Of a stretch of DNA of 64,000 bases, positions 9,057 through 18,159 are shown one piece after another. Made by a program: the position numbers and the translations under genes. The number at the start of each line of letters is the position of its first letter. Position 1 is the stretch's first letter. A model generated the notes under the pieces. The model worked only from the letters and a program-made list of their open reading frames with translations, was not told the DNA's origin and did not search any database. Source of the stretch: Bacteroidales bacterium UBA6397 (GTDB lineage: Bacteria > Bacteroidota > Bacteroidia > Bacteroidales > UBA932); NCBI GenBank assembly GCA_002439875.1, contig DJQB01000036.1, forward strand, positions 1 through 64,000, read 5' to 3'.

Positions 9057-9938
9057 TCATTTGTTTCTCATTCTTTTTATGCAGGAGGCCAGGGAATCTC
9101 TCCAATATGGGATGTCCACGCCGAATGTCGCCTTGACCTTTGTCTTGTCCAACACGGAGAAACGCGGTCGTCTGGCTTTGGAGGGATATTCCTCTGTGTG
9201 ACAAGGCTGGATGTCGCAGACATTCCCGCCCAATTCGCAGATCGCCTTAGCGAAGTCATACCACGAGATCGCCCCTTCGTTGGAGTAATGGTATATTCCT
9301 GTCTTGTCTAGCTGATCTTTTTCGATGATTCCGGTGATCAGTCCGGCAAGGTCATGGGCGTAGGTAGGCGTCCCTATCTGGTCAAACACGACCTTCAGGG
9401 AGTCGCGCTCTTTCGTCATGCGTATCATTGTCTTGACAAAGTTCTTCCCGTATGGTGAGTAAAGCCATGCGGTCCTGATGATTATGTTCCTGCATCCAGA
9501 TTTTCCGATTTCTTTCTCGCCGGCAAGTTTGGTGGAACCGTAGGCTCCGAGCGGGTCTGTCGGCCAGTCCTCCGTGCATGGTGTCGGGACATTCCCGTTG
9601 AATACATAGTCTGTTGAGATGTGGATCAGCACGGCATCCCTTTCCGCCGCGACTTTGGCCAGATTCCCGGCCGCCGAGCGGTTCAAGAGCATCGCCAGAG
9701 ACATTTCATCCTCAGCCTTGTCGACATTAGTGTATGCGGCGCAGTTGACGATCACATCTATTTTTTCAGATTCGCAGACAATCCTCACGGCATCGATGTC
9801 GGTGATGTCAAGATTCAGAGTCTCAACTTCAGGCAGCGAGATGACATCTGAGAATATGTATTTGTCGCGGCATCCTGCCGTCACGTCGCGGAGCTCCGTT
9901 CCAAGCTGACCGTTCGCTCCTGTCACAAGAATATTCAT
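9057..9938 (-). CDS. rfbD: dTDP-4-dehydrorhamnose reductase
   Basis: Final step of dTDP-L-rhamnose synthesis. 293 residues of the short-chain dehydrogenase fold: GANGQLGTEL nucleotide-binding motif near the N terminus, NCAAYTNVDKAED, STDYVFNG, and the catalytic YGSTKLAGE (YxxxK). First gene of the rfbD-rfbA-rfbC unit. The fourth pathway gene, rfbB, is about 8 kb away on the opposite strand. Confidence 0.96.
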   Translation of the reverse strand: MNILVTGANGQLGTELRDVTAGCRDKYIFSDVISLPEVETLNLDITDIDAVRIVCESEKIDVIVNCAAYTNVDKAEDEMSLAMLLNRSAAGNLAKVAAERDAVLIHISTDYVFNGNVPTPCTEDWPTDPLGAYGSTKLAGEKEIGKSGCRNIIIRTAWLYSPYGKNFVKTMIRMTKERDSLKVVFDQIGTPTYAHDLAGLITGIIEKDQLDKTGIYHYSNEGAISWYDFAKAICELGGNVCDIQPCHTEEYPSKARRPRFSVLDKTKVKATFGVDIPYWRDSLASCIKRMRNK

Positions 9939-10089
9939 AATGGTCCGGCTATGCCCGTTATGGAGGCATCGCCACTTACAAATTTAATCAGAAATCTTTC
10001 GTTAACAAAATTTCCTTTATCACTCCTTTCCCGGATTGCCATGCCTCCGGTGTCGAAATATGGAGGCTACCTTGTTGAGACTTTTTTGT

Positions 10090-10287
10090 TTAAGGAGAGC
10101 CTTTGATTAAATTCCTGTCAGTGTCAATCACGTTTTTGGCAGCCAGAATGCGTGCCCCGCTCTCCAAGATTTGGTTCTGGAGAGTGATGTCACTGCGGAA
10201 GCGGCCAATCATGCCAGGTGCGACAAGAACCGCCTCCACCCCTCTGCGACGGATAGCCTCCGGAAGGCTGGTGTGAGCCTCGCAGGA
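10090..10287 (-). pseudogene. Unassigned coding remnant in the 500-bp gap before wbuC
   Basis: Between in-frame stops the minus strand reads about 65 open codons, with protein-like segments such as LPEAIRRRGVEAVLVAPGM, ITLQNQILESGARILAA and KNVIDTDRNLI before a stop. There is no plausible start and the open frame ends abruptly upstream, so it looks like the 3' end of a lost gene. The tail loosely resembles the C terminus of DJ-1/PfpI proteins, but I would not assign it. The rest of the gap (9939-10439) is AT-rich and holds the wbuC promoter. Confidence 0.35.
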
Positions 10288-10383
10288 TCAACAACGAAAA
10301 TCAATGTCGCCGCAGACGCATCTCAAAAATAACTGAAAATAGTTGTCCGTTATGTTTCCTTTCCGGTGGTTTTACATTGGATA

Positions 10384-10415
10384 TTCGAATATCTATTGGC
10401 TTTTTTGTACTTTTG
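10384..10415 (+). promoter_or_regulatory. Promoter of wbuC
   Basis: TACTTTTG (10408-10415) matches TAnnTTTG and lies 24 bp before the wbuC ATG. The -33 element is weak (TTCG at 10384-10387, spacing 20). Confidence 0.5.
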
Positions 10416-10439
10416 TGGATAAAATGATGTCAAAATGTT

Positions 10440-10838
10440 ATGCTAATAGATTCGGAGCTTCTTGACGCCTTGTCCGAAAAGGTCAGGCTGTCGCCGAGGT
10501 TGAGGATGAATTATGATCTGCGGAACCATTCGTGGGATGGGTCGCAGAGAATGCTGAACGCCCTGGAGCCGGGGACGGTGGTTCCGGTGCACCGGCACGC
10601 TAAGTCTTCGGAGACGGTTGTGGTGATCCGTGGGGCGATACGGCAGAATTTCTATGATGGCGACGGGAATGTGACCGAGTCCGTCATATATAGGGCTGGG
10701 GCATCGGTCTCCATCTGTGTCGTACCGATTAATACTTGGCACAATTCAGAATCGCTGGAACCGGGGACCATCATCTTTGAGGCTAAGGACGGGGTGTACG
10801 AGCCGCTGGGGCAGGATGATATCTTGAATATTCAGTAA
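10440..10838 (+). CDS. wbuC: WbuC-family cupin protein
   Basis: 132 residues of a single cupin domain. The motif PVHRHAKSSETVVVIRG supplies metal-binding histidines and a glutamate of the first cupin box, and PINTWHNSESLEPGTIIFEAKDGVY the second. WbuC proteins are found in O-antigen and capsule loci; their reaction is not established. The location next to a PHP-type phosphatase and near rfb genes fits a surface-polysaccharide role. The stop is 1 bp before the next start, so the two are co-transcribed. Confidence 0.85.
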   Translation: MLIDSELLDALSEKVRLSPRLRMNYDLRNHSWDGSQRMLNALEPGTVVPVHRHAKSSETVVVIRGAIRQNFYDGDGNVTESVIYRAGASVSICVVPINTWHNSESLEPGTIIFEAKDGVYEPLGQDDILNIQ

Positions 10839-10839
10839 T

Positions 10840-11541
10840 ATGTGGCCATTTACAAAAAAACGCACTCTCGGTGACATTGGGATATTCAACGGTCTCACTG
10901 ACTGTCACTCCCACATTCTCCCAGGGGTGGATGACGGTGTGAAGACGTTGGAAGAGTCGTTGGCGATTCTGGATCGTTATGAGAGACTTGGCATGAAGAC
11001 GGTGTGGCTGACGCCGCACATCATGGAGGATGTCCCGAACAAGACGGCGGACTTGAAAGAACGCTTCAACGTTCTCTGCCGGAATTACAAAGGAGGATTG
11101 AACCTTCACCTTGGCGCGGAGAACATGATCGACAACCTCTTTGAGGAACGCCTTCAGACCGGAGACCTGCTGACAATGGGGGAAAGACATGACCGCCTTT
11201 TGGTCGAAACATCCTATTTCACACCTCCTTACGGGTTTTATGACACACTTGAGGCCATAAAGGCGAAGGGGATGTTCCCGATTCTTGCCCACCCTGAAAG
11301 GTACATCTATATGTCTGAGGGAGACTACGACTGCCTCAAGTCCAGGGGAGTTCTTTTCCAGCTGAACCTGTTCTCACTTGCCGGTCTGTACGGCAAGCGT
11401 GCAAAGAATGTTGCCGGGGATCTGCTGAAAAAAGGTTATTATGATTTCACGGGAACCGACATCCACACTATCCGGATTCTGGATCATTGCCTTGCTGAAC
11501 CGGTTGAGCCAAATGTCTTGGGCGGATTTAAGGATTTATAA
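10840..11541 (+). CDS. PHP-domain tyrosine-protein phosphatase (CpsB/YwqE type)
   Basis: 233 residues of a PHP metal-dependent phosphatase. The N-terminal motif DCHSHILPGVDDG carries metal ligands, with further ligand motifs TPHIMED, LGAENMIDN, ILAHPERY and FTGTDIHT, matching the manganese-dependent CpsB/YwqE family. These enzymes dephosphorylate the autokinase that controls capsule or exopolysaccharide export. No bacterial tyrosine kinase gene is present in the window, so its partner must be elsewhere. It follows wbuC at 1 bp. Confidence 0.87.
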   Translation: MWPFTKKRTLGDIGIFNGLTDCHSHILPGVDDGVKTLEESLAILDRYERLGMKTVWLTPHIMEDVPNKTADLKERFNVLCRNYKGGLNLHLGAENMIDNLFEERLQTGDLLTMGERHDRLLVETSYFTPPYGFYDTLEAIKAKGMFPILAHPERYIYMSEGDYDCLKSRGVLFQLNLFSLAGLYGKRAKNVAGDLLKKGYYDFTGTDIHTIRILDHCLAEPVEPNVLGGFKDL

Positions 11542-11645
11542 GGAAGATTCTAAATGGATTGAAAACTGAAAGAAATTTTTGGTTATTTAGAATTTTTCGT
11601 AACTTGTAGCCGGAATAACACAAAAACTGTAAACTGCTACGAGTT

Positions 11646-13271
11646 ATGTCAGAAAAGAAACTTCTTCTGGGCGATGAGGCTTTGGCCTTGGGCGCGCTTC
11701 ATGCCGGACTTTCCGGCGTGTATGCCTATCCAGGCACACCTTCGACTGAAATAACTGAATATATCCAGTCACACCCTCTCACAAGAGAGCGCGGAATCCA
11801 TTGCGACTGGTCTTCCAACGAGAAGACGGCGATGGAGTCCGCGCTTGGCGTTTCATATTCGGGGAAACGCGCTCTGGTTTGTATGAAACATGTCGGCATG
11901 AACGTCTGTGCCGACGCTTTTGTCAATTCGGCCGTCACCGGAGCCAATGGTGGCCTTGTGGTCGTGGCTTGCGATGATCCGTCGCAGCACTCCTCGCAGA
12001 ATGAACAGGATTCAAGGTTTTATGCCGATTTCGCCATGATGCCGTGCTTCGAGCCTTCCAACCAGCAGGAAGCCTACGACATGGTGCGCGAGGCGTTTGA
12101 TTATTCCGAGGCCAATCATATTCCTGTGCTCATGCGCCTTACGACCCGTATGGCTCACTCGAGGGCTGTTGTGGAGGCCGGTGAGATCCGCCGAGAGAAC
12201 GAGCTTCATTTCCCTGATGAAAGGCATGAGAAAAATTGGGTGACACTGCCTGCCAACTCAAGGAAGCGTGTACGGCAGCTGGCGGACGATGTGTTGTCGT
12301 TCGAGGCCGATTCTGTGAACTCTTCTGATAATAGTTATGTTGAGGGGCACAACCACAGGATGGGAATCATCGCTTGCGGAATAGCTTGGAATTATCTTAT
12401 GGAGAATTTCCCGGACGGATGTCCTTATCCAACACTCAAGGTCACACGCTACCCGTTCCCGAAGGCATTGGCAAGAGAGATGGCAGCAAGTTGTGACGCC
12501 ATTCTCGTGCTGGAGGAAGGTCAGCCTCTTATTGAGGAAAGGTTGCGTGGGATCCTTTATGATCCAGAGGACAGAAGAAGGACTAAGATTCTTGGAAGGC
12601 TTGACGGAACTCTTCCGAGGACAGGCGAACTCACGCCCGACTGTGCGCGCAAAGCCCTTGGTCTGCCTCCTATGGAGACATATCCAAAATCAGAGGTTGC
12701 CGTCCCGCGCCCGCCGGCACTTTGCCAGGGATGCGGACACCGTGACTTCTACACCGCGCTTAATGAGGTGCTTAAGGACTATGCCCCTACGGCCCGTGTG
12801 TTCAGTGACATCGGTTGCTATACCCTTGGCTATATGCCGCCTTTACACTCGTTCCAGACCTGCGTGGAGATGGGAGCATCCATCACCATGGCTCTTGGTG
12901 CGGCCAATTCGGGTGTTTGGCCGGCCGTGGCGGTGATAGGAGACTCCACGTTTACCCACAGCGGGATGACCGGGCTTCTTGACTGTGTCAACGCCGGAGC
13001 GAATGTCACCATCTGCATCTCGGACAACCTTACGACCGGCATGACCGGGGGGCAGGATTCCGCCGGAACCGGCAAGCTTGAGGAAATCTGCAAGGGACTC
13101 GGTGTCGAGCCGGAGCACATCCGAACGATAATCCCTCTTCCAAAGAACTATCCGGACATGGAGAAGGTGATGGATGAGGAATTTAACTACAGCGGCGTGT
13201 CGGTCATCATCTGCCGCCGAGAGTGCATCCAGACCGCTAAACGTTATGCGGCGGCCAACAAAAAAGCATAA
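11646..13271 (+). CDS. iorA: Indolepyruvate:ferredoxin oxidoreductase, alpha subunit
   Basis: Thiamine-diphosphate enzyme that with IorB decarboxylates aryl-pyruvates to aryl-acetyl-CoA and reduces ferredoxin. The 541 residues hold the N-terminal pyrimidine-binding domain (YAYPGTPSTEITEY, DWSSNEKTAMESALG, MKHVGMNVCADAF) and a C-terminal TPP domain (CQGCGHRDFY from about residue 358, DIGCYTLG, GDSTFTHSG, NLTTGMTGGQ). The family usually ends in a two-cluster ferredoxin domain; here the protein stops at about RRECIQTAKRY with no CxxCxxC motif. First gene of a four-gene unit for aromatic amino acid breakdown. Confidence 0.93.
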   Translation: MSEKKLLLGDEALALGALHAGLSGVYAYPGTPSTEITEYIQSHPLTRERGIHCDWSSNEKTAMESALGVSYSGKRALVCMKHVGMNVCADAFVNSAVTGANGGLVVVACDDPSQHSSQNEQDSRFYADFAMMPCFEPSNQQEAYDMVREAFDYSEANHIPVLMRLTTRMAHSRAVVEAGEIRRENELHFPDERHEKNWVTLPANSRKRVRQLADDVLSFEADSVNSSDNSYVEGHNHRMGIIACGIAWNYLMENFPDGCPYPTLKVTRYPFPKALAREMAASCDAILVLEEGQPLIEERLRGILYDPEDRRRTKILGRLDGTLPRTGELTPDCARKALGLPPMETYPKSEVAVPRPPALCQGCGHRDFYTALNEVLKDYAPTARVFSDIGCYTLGYMPPLHSFQTCVEMGASITMALGAANSGVWPAVAVIGDSTFTHSGMTGLLDCVNAGANVTICISDNLTTGMTGGQDSAGTGKLEEICKGLGVEPEHIRTIIPLPKNYPDMEKVMDEEFNYSGVSVIICRRECIQTAKRYAAANKKA

Positions 13272-13275
13272 TATC

Positions 13276-13866
13276 ATGGCAAAGAAAGACATCATACTAT
13301 CAGGGGTGGGAGGACAAGGCATCCTCTCCATCGCGACTGTGATCGGTTGGGCCGCGCTTGACCAGAACCTGCATCTGAAACAGGCCGAAGTGCATGGAAT
13401 GAGCCAGAGAGGCGGTGATGTGCAGAGTAACCTGCGCATCTCCACCGAGAGGATCTGGAGCGACCTTATCCCGAAAGGGGAGTGCGACCTGATTCTCTCT
13501 CTGGAGCCGATGGAAGCCCTCCGCTATCTGCCTTGGCTCTCAAAGGATGGCTGGATTGTGACAAACTCCACTCCGTTTGTGAATATTCCGAATTATCCTC
13601 CTATGGAGGAGATCACCTCCGAGCTTGCGAAAGTGGGCAACGTGATCACACTTGACTGCGACGAGATCGCAAAACAGACCGGTTCTCCACGCAGCGCCAA
13701 CATGGTTCTTCTCGGAGCCTCAGCCGCCGTCATGGGGATCCTTGAGCCGGAAAAGCTCCGTGAGGGGATCACCAACGTTTTCTCCCGCAAGGGTGAGAGG
13801 GTAGTGGAAATGAATATAGCCGCGTTCAACGCCGGCCTTGAGGTCTCCAAAAACTTTTCGAAATGA
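13276..13866 (+). CDS. iorB: Indolepyruvate:ferredoxin oxidoreductase, beta subunit
   Basis: 196 residues from the ATG at 13276, 4 bp after iorA; upstream in-frame ATGs lie inside iorA and are unlikely. The motif DIILSGVGGQGILSIATVIG and the segment QAEVHGMSQRGGDVQSNLRI are diagnostic of the gamma-type domain of 2-oxoacid:ferredoxin oxidoreductases. It forms the functional enzyme with IorA. The stop overlaps the aminotransferase start (ATGA), indicating translational coupling. Confidence 0.93.
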   Translation: MAKKDIILSGVGGQGILSIATVIGWAALDQNLHLKQAEVHGMSQRGGDVQSNLRISTERIWSDLIPKGECDLILSLEPMEALRYLPWLSKDGWIVTNSTPFVNIPNYPPMEEITSELAKVGNVITLDCDEIAKQTGSPRSANMVLLGASAAVMGILEPEKLREGITNVFSRKGERVVEMNIAAFNAGLEVSKNFSK

Positions 13867-15179
13867 AACCGATCTCCAGACAATCCATAGACGAAGTCCT
13901 GCGAAGGCTTGACATCGCTGACATCGGTAGGACAACAATCCGCCAATGTGTCAATGTTTCGCATGAACTGGAGAAAATTTCAGGTGAGAAGTTCGTACAT
14001 CTCGAGTTTGGCATACCTGGACTGAACGCCTGCAAGATAGGTCTTGACGCACAGATAAAGGCTTTGTATTCAGGCGATGCGTCTGTCTATCCTCCAGTCT
14101 GTGGCATTCATGAGCTTAAGGAGAATGGATCCCGTTTCATAAAGGCTTTTGTCGGTGTGGAGATTTCTCCGGAGGGGATCATTCCGACTGTCGGTTCCAT
14201 GCAAGGGTGCTACAACCTTCTGCTGGAGTGTGTCCAGATGAATCCGTCAAAAGACACGGTTGTCTATTTCACTCCAGGTTTCCCGTCACATTACGTTCAG
14301 GCGAAGGTGCTTGGCTTCAAGACTATGATGTTTGACCTCTATGATTTCAGGGGTGAGAGGTTCCGTGAGAAACTGGAGGAAGTGTTTGGTGACGGACGGG
14401 TGGCGGCGGTAGTATATTCAAACCCAAACAATCCGTCCTGGGTTTGTTTGACCGAGGATGAACTTAAGAGTCTCGGTGAGCTTTGCTCCAAGTACGATGT
14501 GATCGCTCTGGAGGACATGGCTTACTTGTGCATGGACTTCAGGAAGGATCTTTCGGTGCCGTTCCGGCCGCCTTATCAGCTGACCGTCGCGCGCTACACC
14601 GACAACTGTGTGCTGATGATCTCCGCCTCTAAGATATTCAGTTACGCCGGGGAGCGCATCGCGATGGTTGCAATCTCCGACAAACTTTACAAGCGTGAAT
14701 ATCACGCCCTTCGCGAGCGTTACGGCTTCGGCGGCTTCGGCGACAATTTCTCTCTTACCTACCTCTATGTCAATTCATCAAGTTGCTCCCATTCGGCGCA
14801 GTACGCTTTCGCGGCGATGCTCGGGGCTGCGGCTGACGGCGTATATGACTTCGTGGGCGATATGCGGGAATATGGCCGCAGGGCGGGGAAGGCCAAGGAG
14901 ATATTCCTGCGTCACGGATTCCACATTGTGTACGGCAAGGATCTGGAAGAGACGGTGAGTGATGGGTTCTTCTTCACGATCGGCTATGACGGTCTGACTG
15001 GCAGCCGGCTTCTGTTGAATCTTCTTCGTTGCGGAATCTGCGCCATCACGTTGGTTGCCACGAGAAGTACCCGGGAGGGCATAAGGGTCTGTGTGTCGCA
15101 ACTTAATTCCGAAGAGGATTTCCGTGCGCTGGACGAGCGCCTTGGACTCTTTGTGGGACTATATGAGTCTGGTGATTAA
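13863..15179 (+). CDS. PLP-dependent aminotransferase, probably aromatic
   Basis: 438 residues, fold-type I aminotransferase. Visible motifs are YSNPNNPSW (substrate carboxylate-binding region), ALEDMAYLCMD (the Asp that contacts the PLP nitrogen), and SASKIFSYAGERI with the Schiff-base lysine at residue 257. Its overlap with iorB and position before a CoA-transferase suggest it converts Phe, Tyr or Trp to the aryl-pyruvates used by IorAB. Substrate choice is inferred from context only. Confidence 0.85.
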   Translation: MKPISRQSIDEVLRRLDIADIGRTTIRQCVNVSHELEKISGEKFVHLEFGIPGLNACKIGLDAQIKALYSGDASVYPPVCGIHELKENGSRFIKAFVGVEISPEGIIPTVGSMQGCYNLLLECVQMNPSKDTVVYFTPGFPSHYVQAKVLGFKTMMFDLYDFRGERFREKLEEVFGDGRVAAVVYSNPNNPSWVCLTEDELKSLGELCSKYDVIALEDMAYLCMDFRKDLSVPFRPPYQLTVARYTDNCVLMISASKIFSYAGERIAMVAISDKLYKREYHALRERYGFGGFGDNFSLTYLYVNSSSCSHSAQYAFAAMLGAAADGVYDFVGDMREYGRRAGKAKEIFLRHGFHIVYGKDLEETVSDGFFFTIGYDGLTGSRLLLNLLRCGICAITLVATRSTREGIRVCVSQLNSEEDFRALDERLGLFVGLYESGD

Positions 15180-15191
15180 TTATATGGGATA

Positions 15192-16484
15192 ATGAGATAT
15201 GCTAGTGCCGATGAGGCGGTAAAACTTATAAAGTCAGGTGACTGGGTGTTCTTTCAGGGAAGCACAGCCGTGCCTGTGATCATTCAGGAGGCAATGGCCC
15301 GTCGTGCTGATGAACTCAGAGGGGTAAACATCGTTTCAGGATTCAACATCACGAAAGGTCCGGCTCCGTTCTGCAAGCCGGAGTACAAGGAGTCGTTCTT
15401 CGTGAACAGCCTGTTCCTTTGCGCCGACCAGAGACAGTATGTGGCCGAGGGCTACGGCAGCCTCATTCCTGGATTCCTCGGTGAGCTGCCGTCGCTGATC
15501 CGACGTCACGAGATTCCGGTCGATGTGGCGTGCATCAACTGTTCTCTTCCGGATGAGAACGGCTATTGCAGCTACAACATCTCCGCTGATCTTGCGCTTC
15601 CTGCCGTAGAGTCGGCGAAAATTGTGATCGCCCAGGTGAACAAGAGTATCCCGTATCTTTACGGCACGGCTATGATACACGAGTCGCGGATCACCGCCGC
15701 CGTTGAATGTGATGACCCTCCTGTGGATATGCACTTCGGTCCTCCGACCGAAATCGAGTCGGCCATAGGTTCGTACATCGCAGCCGAGATTCCGGACGGA
15801 GCCACTCTCCAGATCGGCGTTGGTGGCATTCCGAACGCCATCCTTAACGGTCTGAAGGACCACAAGCATCTAGGCCTCCATACTGAGGCTATGACTGACG
15901 GGGTGTTCCGTCTGATGCAGACGGGCGTGATTGACAATTCGTTGAAGAAGGTCGAGCCAGGCCGCAGCGTCGCTTGTCTGGCACTTGGTTCACGCCATAT
16001 GTACGAGTACCTCGACCACAACAAGAACGCGATGTTCTACGATGTTAGCTGGACAAACGACCCGCAGCGCATCCGCCAGAACCCGAACGCCATGGCGATC
16101 AATTCCGCCATTGAGGTGGATTTGACCGGTCAGATCTGTGCCGACAGCATCGGTGATATGATCTTCTCCAGTGTCGGCGGTCAGCACGACTTCATGTACG
16201 GCGCCGCTCTCTCCGAAGGCGGCAAGACATTCATCGCCCTGCCGTCCCGCACCGCCAAGGGCCGCAGCAAGATTGTCGCCCACCTTGCTCCCGGCGCCGG
16301 AGTGGTCACGACCCGTTTCCAAACGCAGTACGTTGTCACTGAATATGGTTGTGTCTATCTCCGCAACAAGAACCTCGCGCAGCGGGCCAAGGCACTTATC
16401 TCCATCGCTCATCCGGACGACCGTGAGGCCCTTGAACGCGCCGCCTGCGAGCGTTTCGGTTACTCTTTCCTGCGTTTGAGATAA
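15192..16484 (+). CDS. Acetyl-CoA hydrolase/transferase family CoA-transferase
   Basis: 430 residues, similar to 4-hydroxybutyrate and butyryl-CoA:acetate CoA-transferases. The catalytic glutamate motif is LGLHTEAMTDG (Glu232). The C terminus has GGQHDFMYGA, GAGVVTTRFQTQYVVTEYG and the closing RAKALISIAHPDDREAL. It starts 12 bp after the aminotransferase. The inferred role is to pass CoA from aryl-acetyl-CoA to acetate, freeing the aryl acetate and conserving the thioester; other acyl-CoA substrates are possible. Confidence 0.87.
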   Translation: MRYASADEAVKLIKSGDWVFFQGSTAVPVIIQEAMARRADELRGVNIVSGFNITKGPAPFCKPEYKESFFVNSLFLCADQRQYVAEGYGSLIPGFLGELPSLIRRHEIPVDVACINCSLPDENGYCSYNISADLALPAVESAKIVIAQVNKSIPYLYGTAMIHESRITAAVECDDPPVDMHFGPPTEIESAIGSYIAAEIPDGATLQIGVGGIPNAILNGLKDHKHLGLHTEAMTDGVFRLMQTGVIDNSLKKVEPGRSVACLALGSRHMYEYLDHNKNAMFYDVSWTNDPQRIRQNPNAMAINSAIEVDLTGQICADSIGDMIFSSVGGQHDFMYGAALSEGGKTFIALPSRTAKGRSKIVAHLAPGAGVVTTRFQTQYVVTEYGCVYLRNKNLAQRAKALISIAHPDDREALERAACERFGYSFLRLR

Positions 16485-16525
16485 GTTATTATGCAGAACG
16501 AGGATTTTTATGTAAGTTTGTACCT

Positions 16526-17047
16526 ATGGAAAACAATTCAACCAGACCCAGGATATTCCTTTACACGGACGGGGCTTCAAGCGGTAACCCGGGACCGGGT
16601 GGATATGGTGTGGTTCTTAAGTGCGCCGGGTATGAGAAGGAGATGAGCGGAGGATTCATCCGGACAACCAACAACCGGATGGAACTGCTTGCTGTCATCA
16701 AAGGGCTTGAGGCTATCAAATGGCAAAACGCTGAGGTTGAAGTGTATAGTGACTCGTCATACGTTGTGAAAGCTGTGAATGAGGGGTGGCTTCGGAGTTG
16801 GGAGCGGAAGGGGTGGAAGAAGGTGAAGAATCCTGATCTTTGGATGCGATTTCTGAATGTCTACAAGATGCATCGGGTTGCGTTTCATTGGCTTAAAGGA
16901 CACAACGGGCATCCTGAGAACGAACGGTGCGACAGGCTGGCTGTCGCTGCCGGAGCGGGTGCTGTGGCAGCAGGAAAGGTGCTTCCCGTGGATGAAGGCT
17001 ATGAACTTAACGCTGCAGTTGAGGGCAATCTCGTTGATTTTGGTTAA
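16526..17047 (+). CDS. rnhA: Ribonuclease HI
   Basis: Cleaves the RNA strand of RNA:DNA hybrids. 173 residues with the complete active site: Asp15 (LYTDGASSGNPG), Glu53 (NNRMELLAV), Asp76 (VYSDSSYVV), His126 (LKGHNGHPEN) and Asp136. The last 30 residues extend beyond the usual fold. A TAAGTTTG box (16513-16520) ends only 5 bp before the ATG, so a transcript from it would have almost no leader; no -33 box is clear. Confidence 0.95.
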   Translation: MENNSTRPRIFLYTDGASSGNPGPGGYGVVLKCAGYEKEMSGGFIRTTNNRMELLAVIKGLEAIKWQNAEVEVYSDSSYVVKAVNEGWLRSWERKGWKKVKNPDLWMRFLNVYKMHRVAFHWLKGHNGHPENERCDRLAVAAGAGAVAAGKVLPVDEGYELNAAVEGNLVDFG

Positions 17048-17105
17048 ATTTGCAATCTGTTCACGTCAGCTACCGCTGCGGTGACCGCTAATTATTGTTG
17101 GAATT

Positions 17106-18143
17106 ATGGAAAGAAATAACAAACGGCCGATTGTCGGAATAACCCAAGGGGATGGCAATGGAATTGGATACGAGGTGATTATCAAATCTTTGGCTGACGC
17201 CAGGATCCTGGATTCATTCACTCCTGTAATCTATGGTTCTTCTAAGATTTTCGGATTCTACCGAAAGCTCATCCACAATCTTGACCAGATGGACACCTAT
17301 GTGATCCAGAGCGCCAAGGATGCGAAACCGAAGAAAATCAACATTGTCAACTGCTTGCCGGACAATGTGTTCGTGGAGCCGGGGCAATCCACTCCTGAGT
17401 CCGCGAAATCCGCCATCCGGTCTTTGGAATGTGCCGTTGAAGACATTAAGAACGGCGACATCGATGTGCTGGTGACAGCTCCGATCAACAAGAAGGCCAT
17501 GGTGACCGAGGGCTTTGGCAACACGGGACACACGGAATATCTACAAAAGGAGTTCGGTGTTGACGACGTGCTGATGTTCATGGTTTCTGACCAGCTCAGG
17601 ATCAGCGTTGTGACCGGACATATTCCTTTAAAGGATGTTCCTTCGTCGATCACCCAGGAGAAGATTGTGAGCAAACTGAGGTTGATGACGGCTTCGCTTA
17701 AGAGGGATTTCGGCATTGTGGAGCCTAAGATCGCCGTGCTTGGACTGAATCCGCATTGCGGAGATGGCGGTCTGCTGGGGAACGAGGAGGAAAGGATCAT
17801 CCTTCCTGCAGTGAAGGCGGCCAACGCCGAAGGGCTTCTGGCTTTCGGACCATATTCCCCGGATGGATTCTTCGGGCTTGGTCACTATGCAAGGTTCGAC
17901 GCCACGCTGGCCATGTACCATGATCAGGGTCTGGCTCCGTTCAAGGCGTTGGCTTTTGAGGATGGTGTGAACTTCACGGCTGGACTCCCTATCGTGAGGA
18001 CTTCGCCTGACCATGGCACGGCCTATGAGATGGCTGGGCGCGACGAGGCTGACCCTCAGTCAATGATGTCATCCATCTACACTGCTATCGACATCTTCCG
18101 AAAGAGAGCGGAGTACGACACTCTCCACGAAGGAAAGTTGTAA
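17106..18143 (+). CDS. pdxA: 4-hydroxythreonine-4-phosphate dehydrogenase
   Basis: Pyridoxal 5'-phosphate biosynthesis: oxidises 4-hydroxythreonine 4-phosphate. 345 residues of normal length, with GITQGDGNGIGYEV at the N terminus and metal-binding histidines in GNTGHTEYL, LNPHCGDGG and AMYHDQGLAPFKAL, then RTSPDHGTAYEMAG. A TAAATTTG box (17045-17052) upstream may be its promoter. A palindromic repeat lies 16 bp after its stop. Confidence 0.95.
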   Translation: MERNNKRPIVGITQGDGNGIGYEVIIKSLADARILDSFTPVIYGSSKIFGFYRKLIHNLDQMDTYVIQSAKDAKPKKINIVNCLPDNVFVEPGQSTPESAKSAIRSLECAVEDIKNGDIDVLVTAPINKKAMVTEGFGNTGHTEYLQKEFGVDDVLMFMVSDQLRISVVTGHIPLKDVPSSITQEKIVSKLRLMTASLKRDFGIVEPKIAVLGLNPHCGDGGLLGNEEERIILPAVKAANAEGLLAFGPYSPDGFFGLGHYARFDATLAMYHDQGLAPFKALAFEDGVNFTAGLPIVRTSPDHGTAYEMAGRDEADPQSMMSSIYTAIDIFRKRAEYDTLHEGKL

Positions 18144-18159
18144 AAGAAGTAACATTGTC

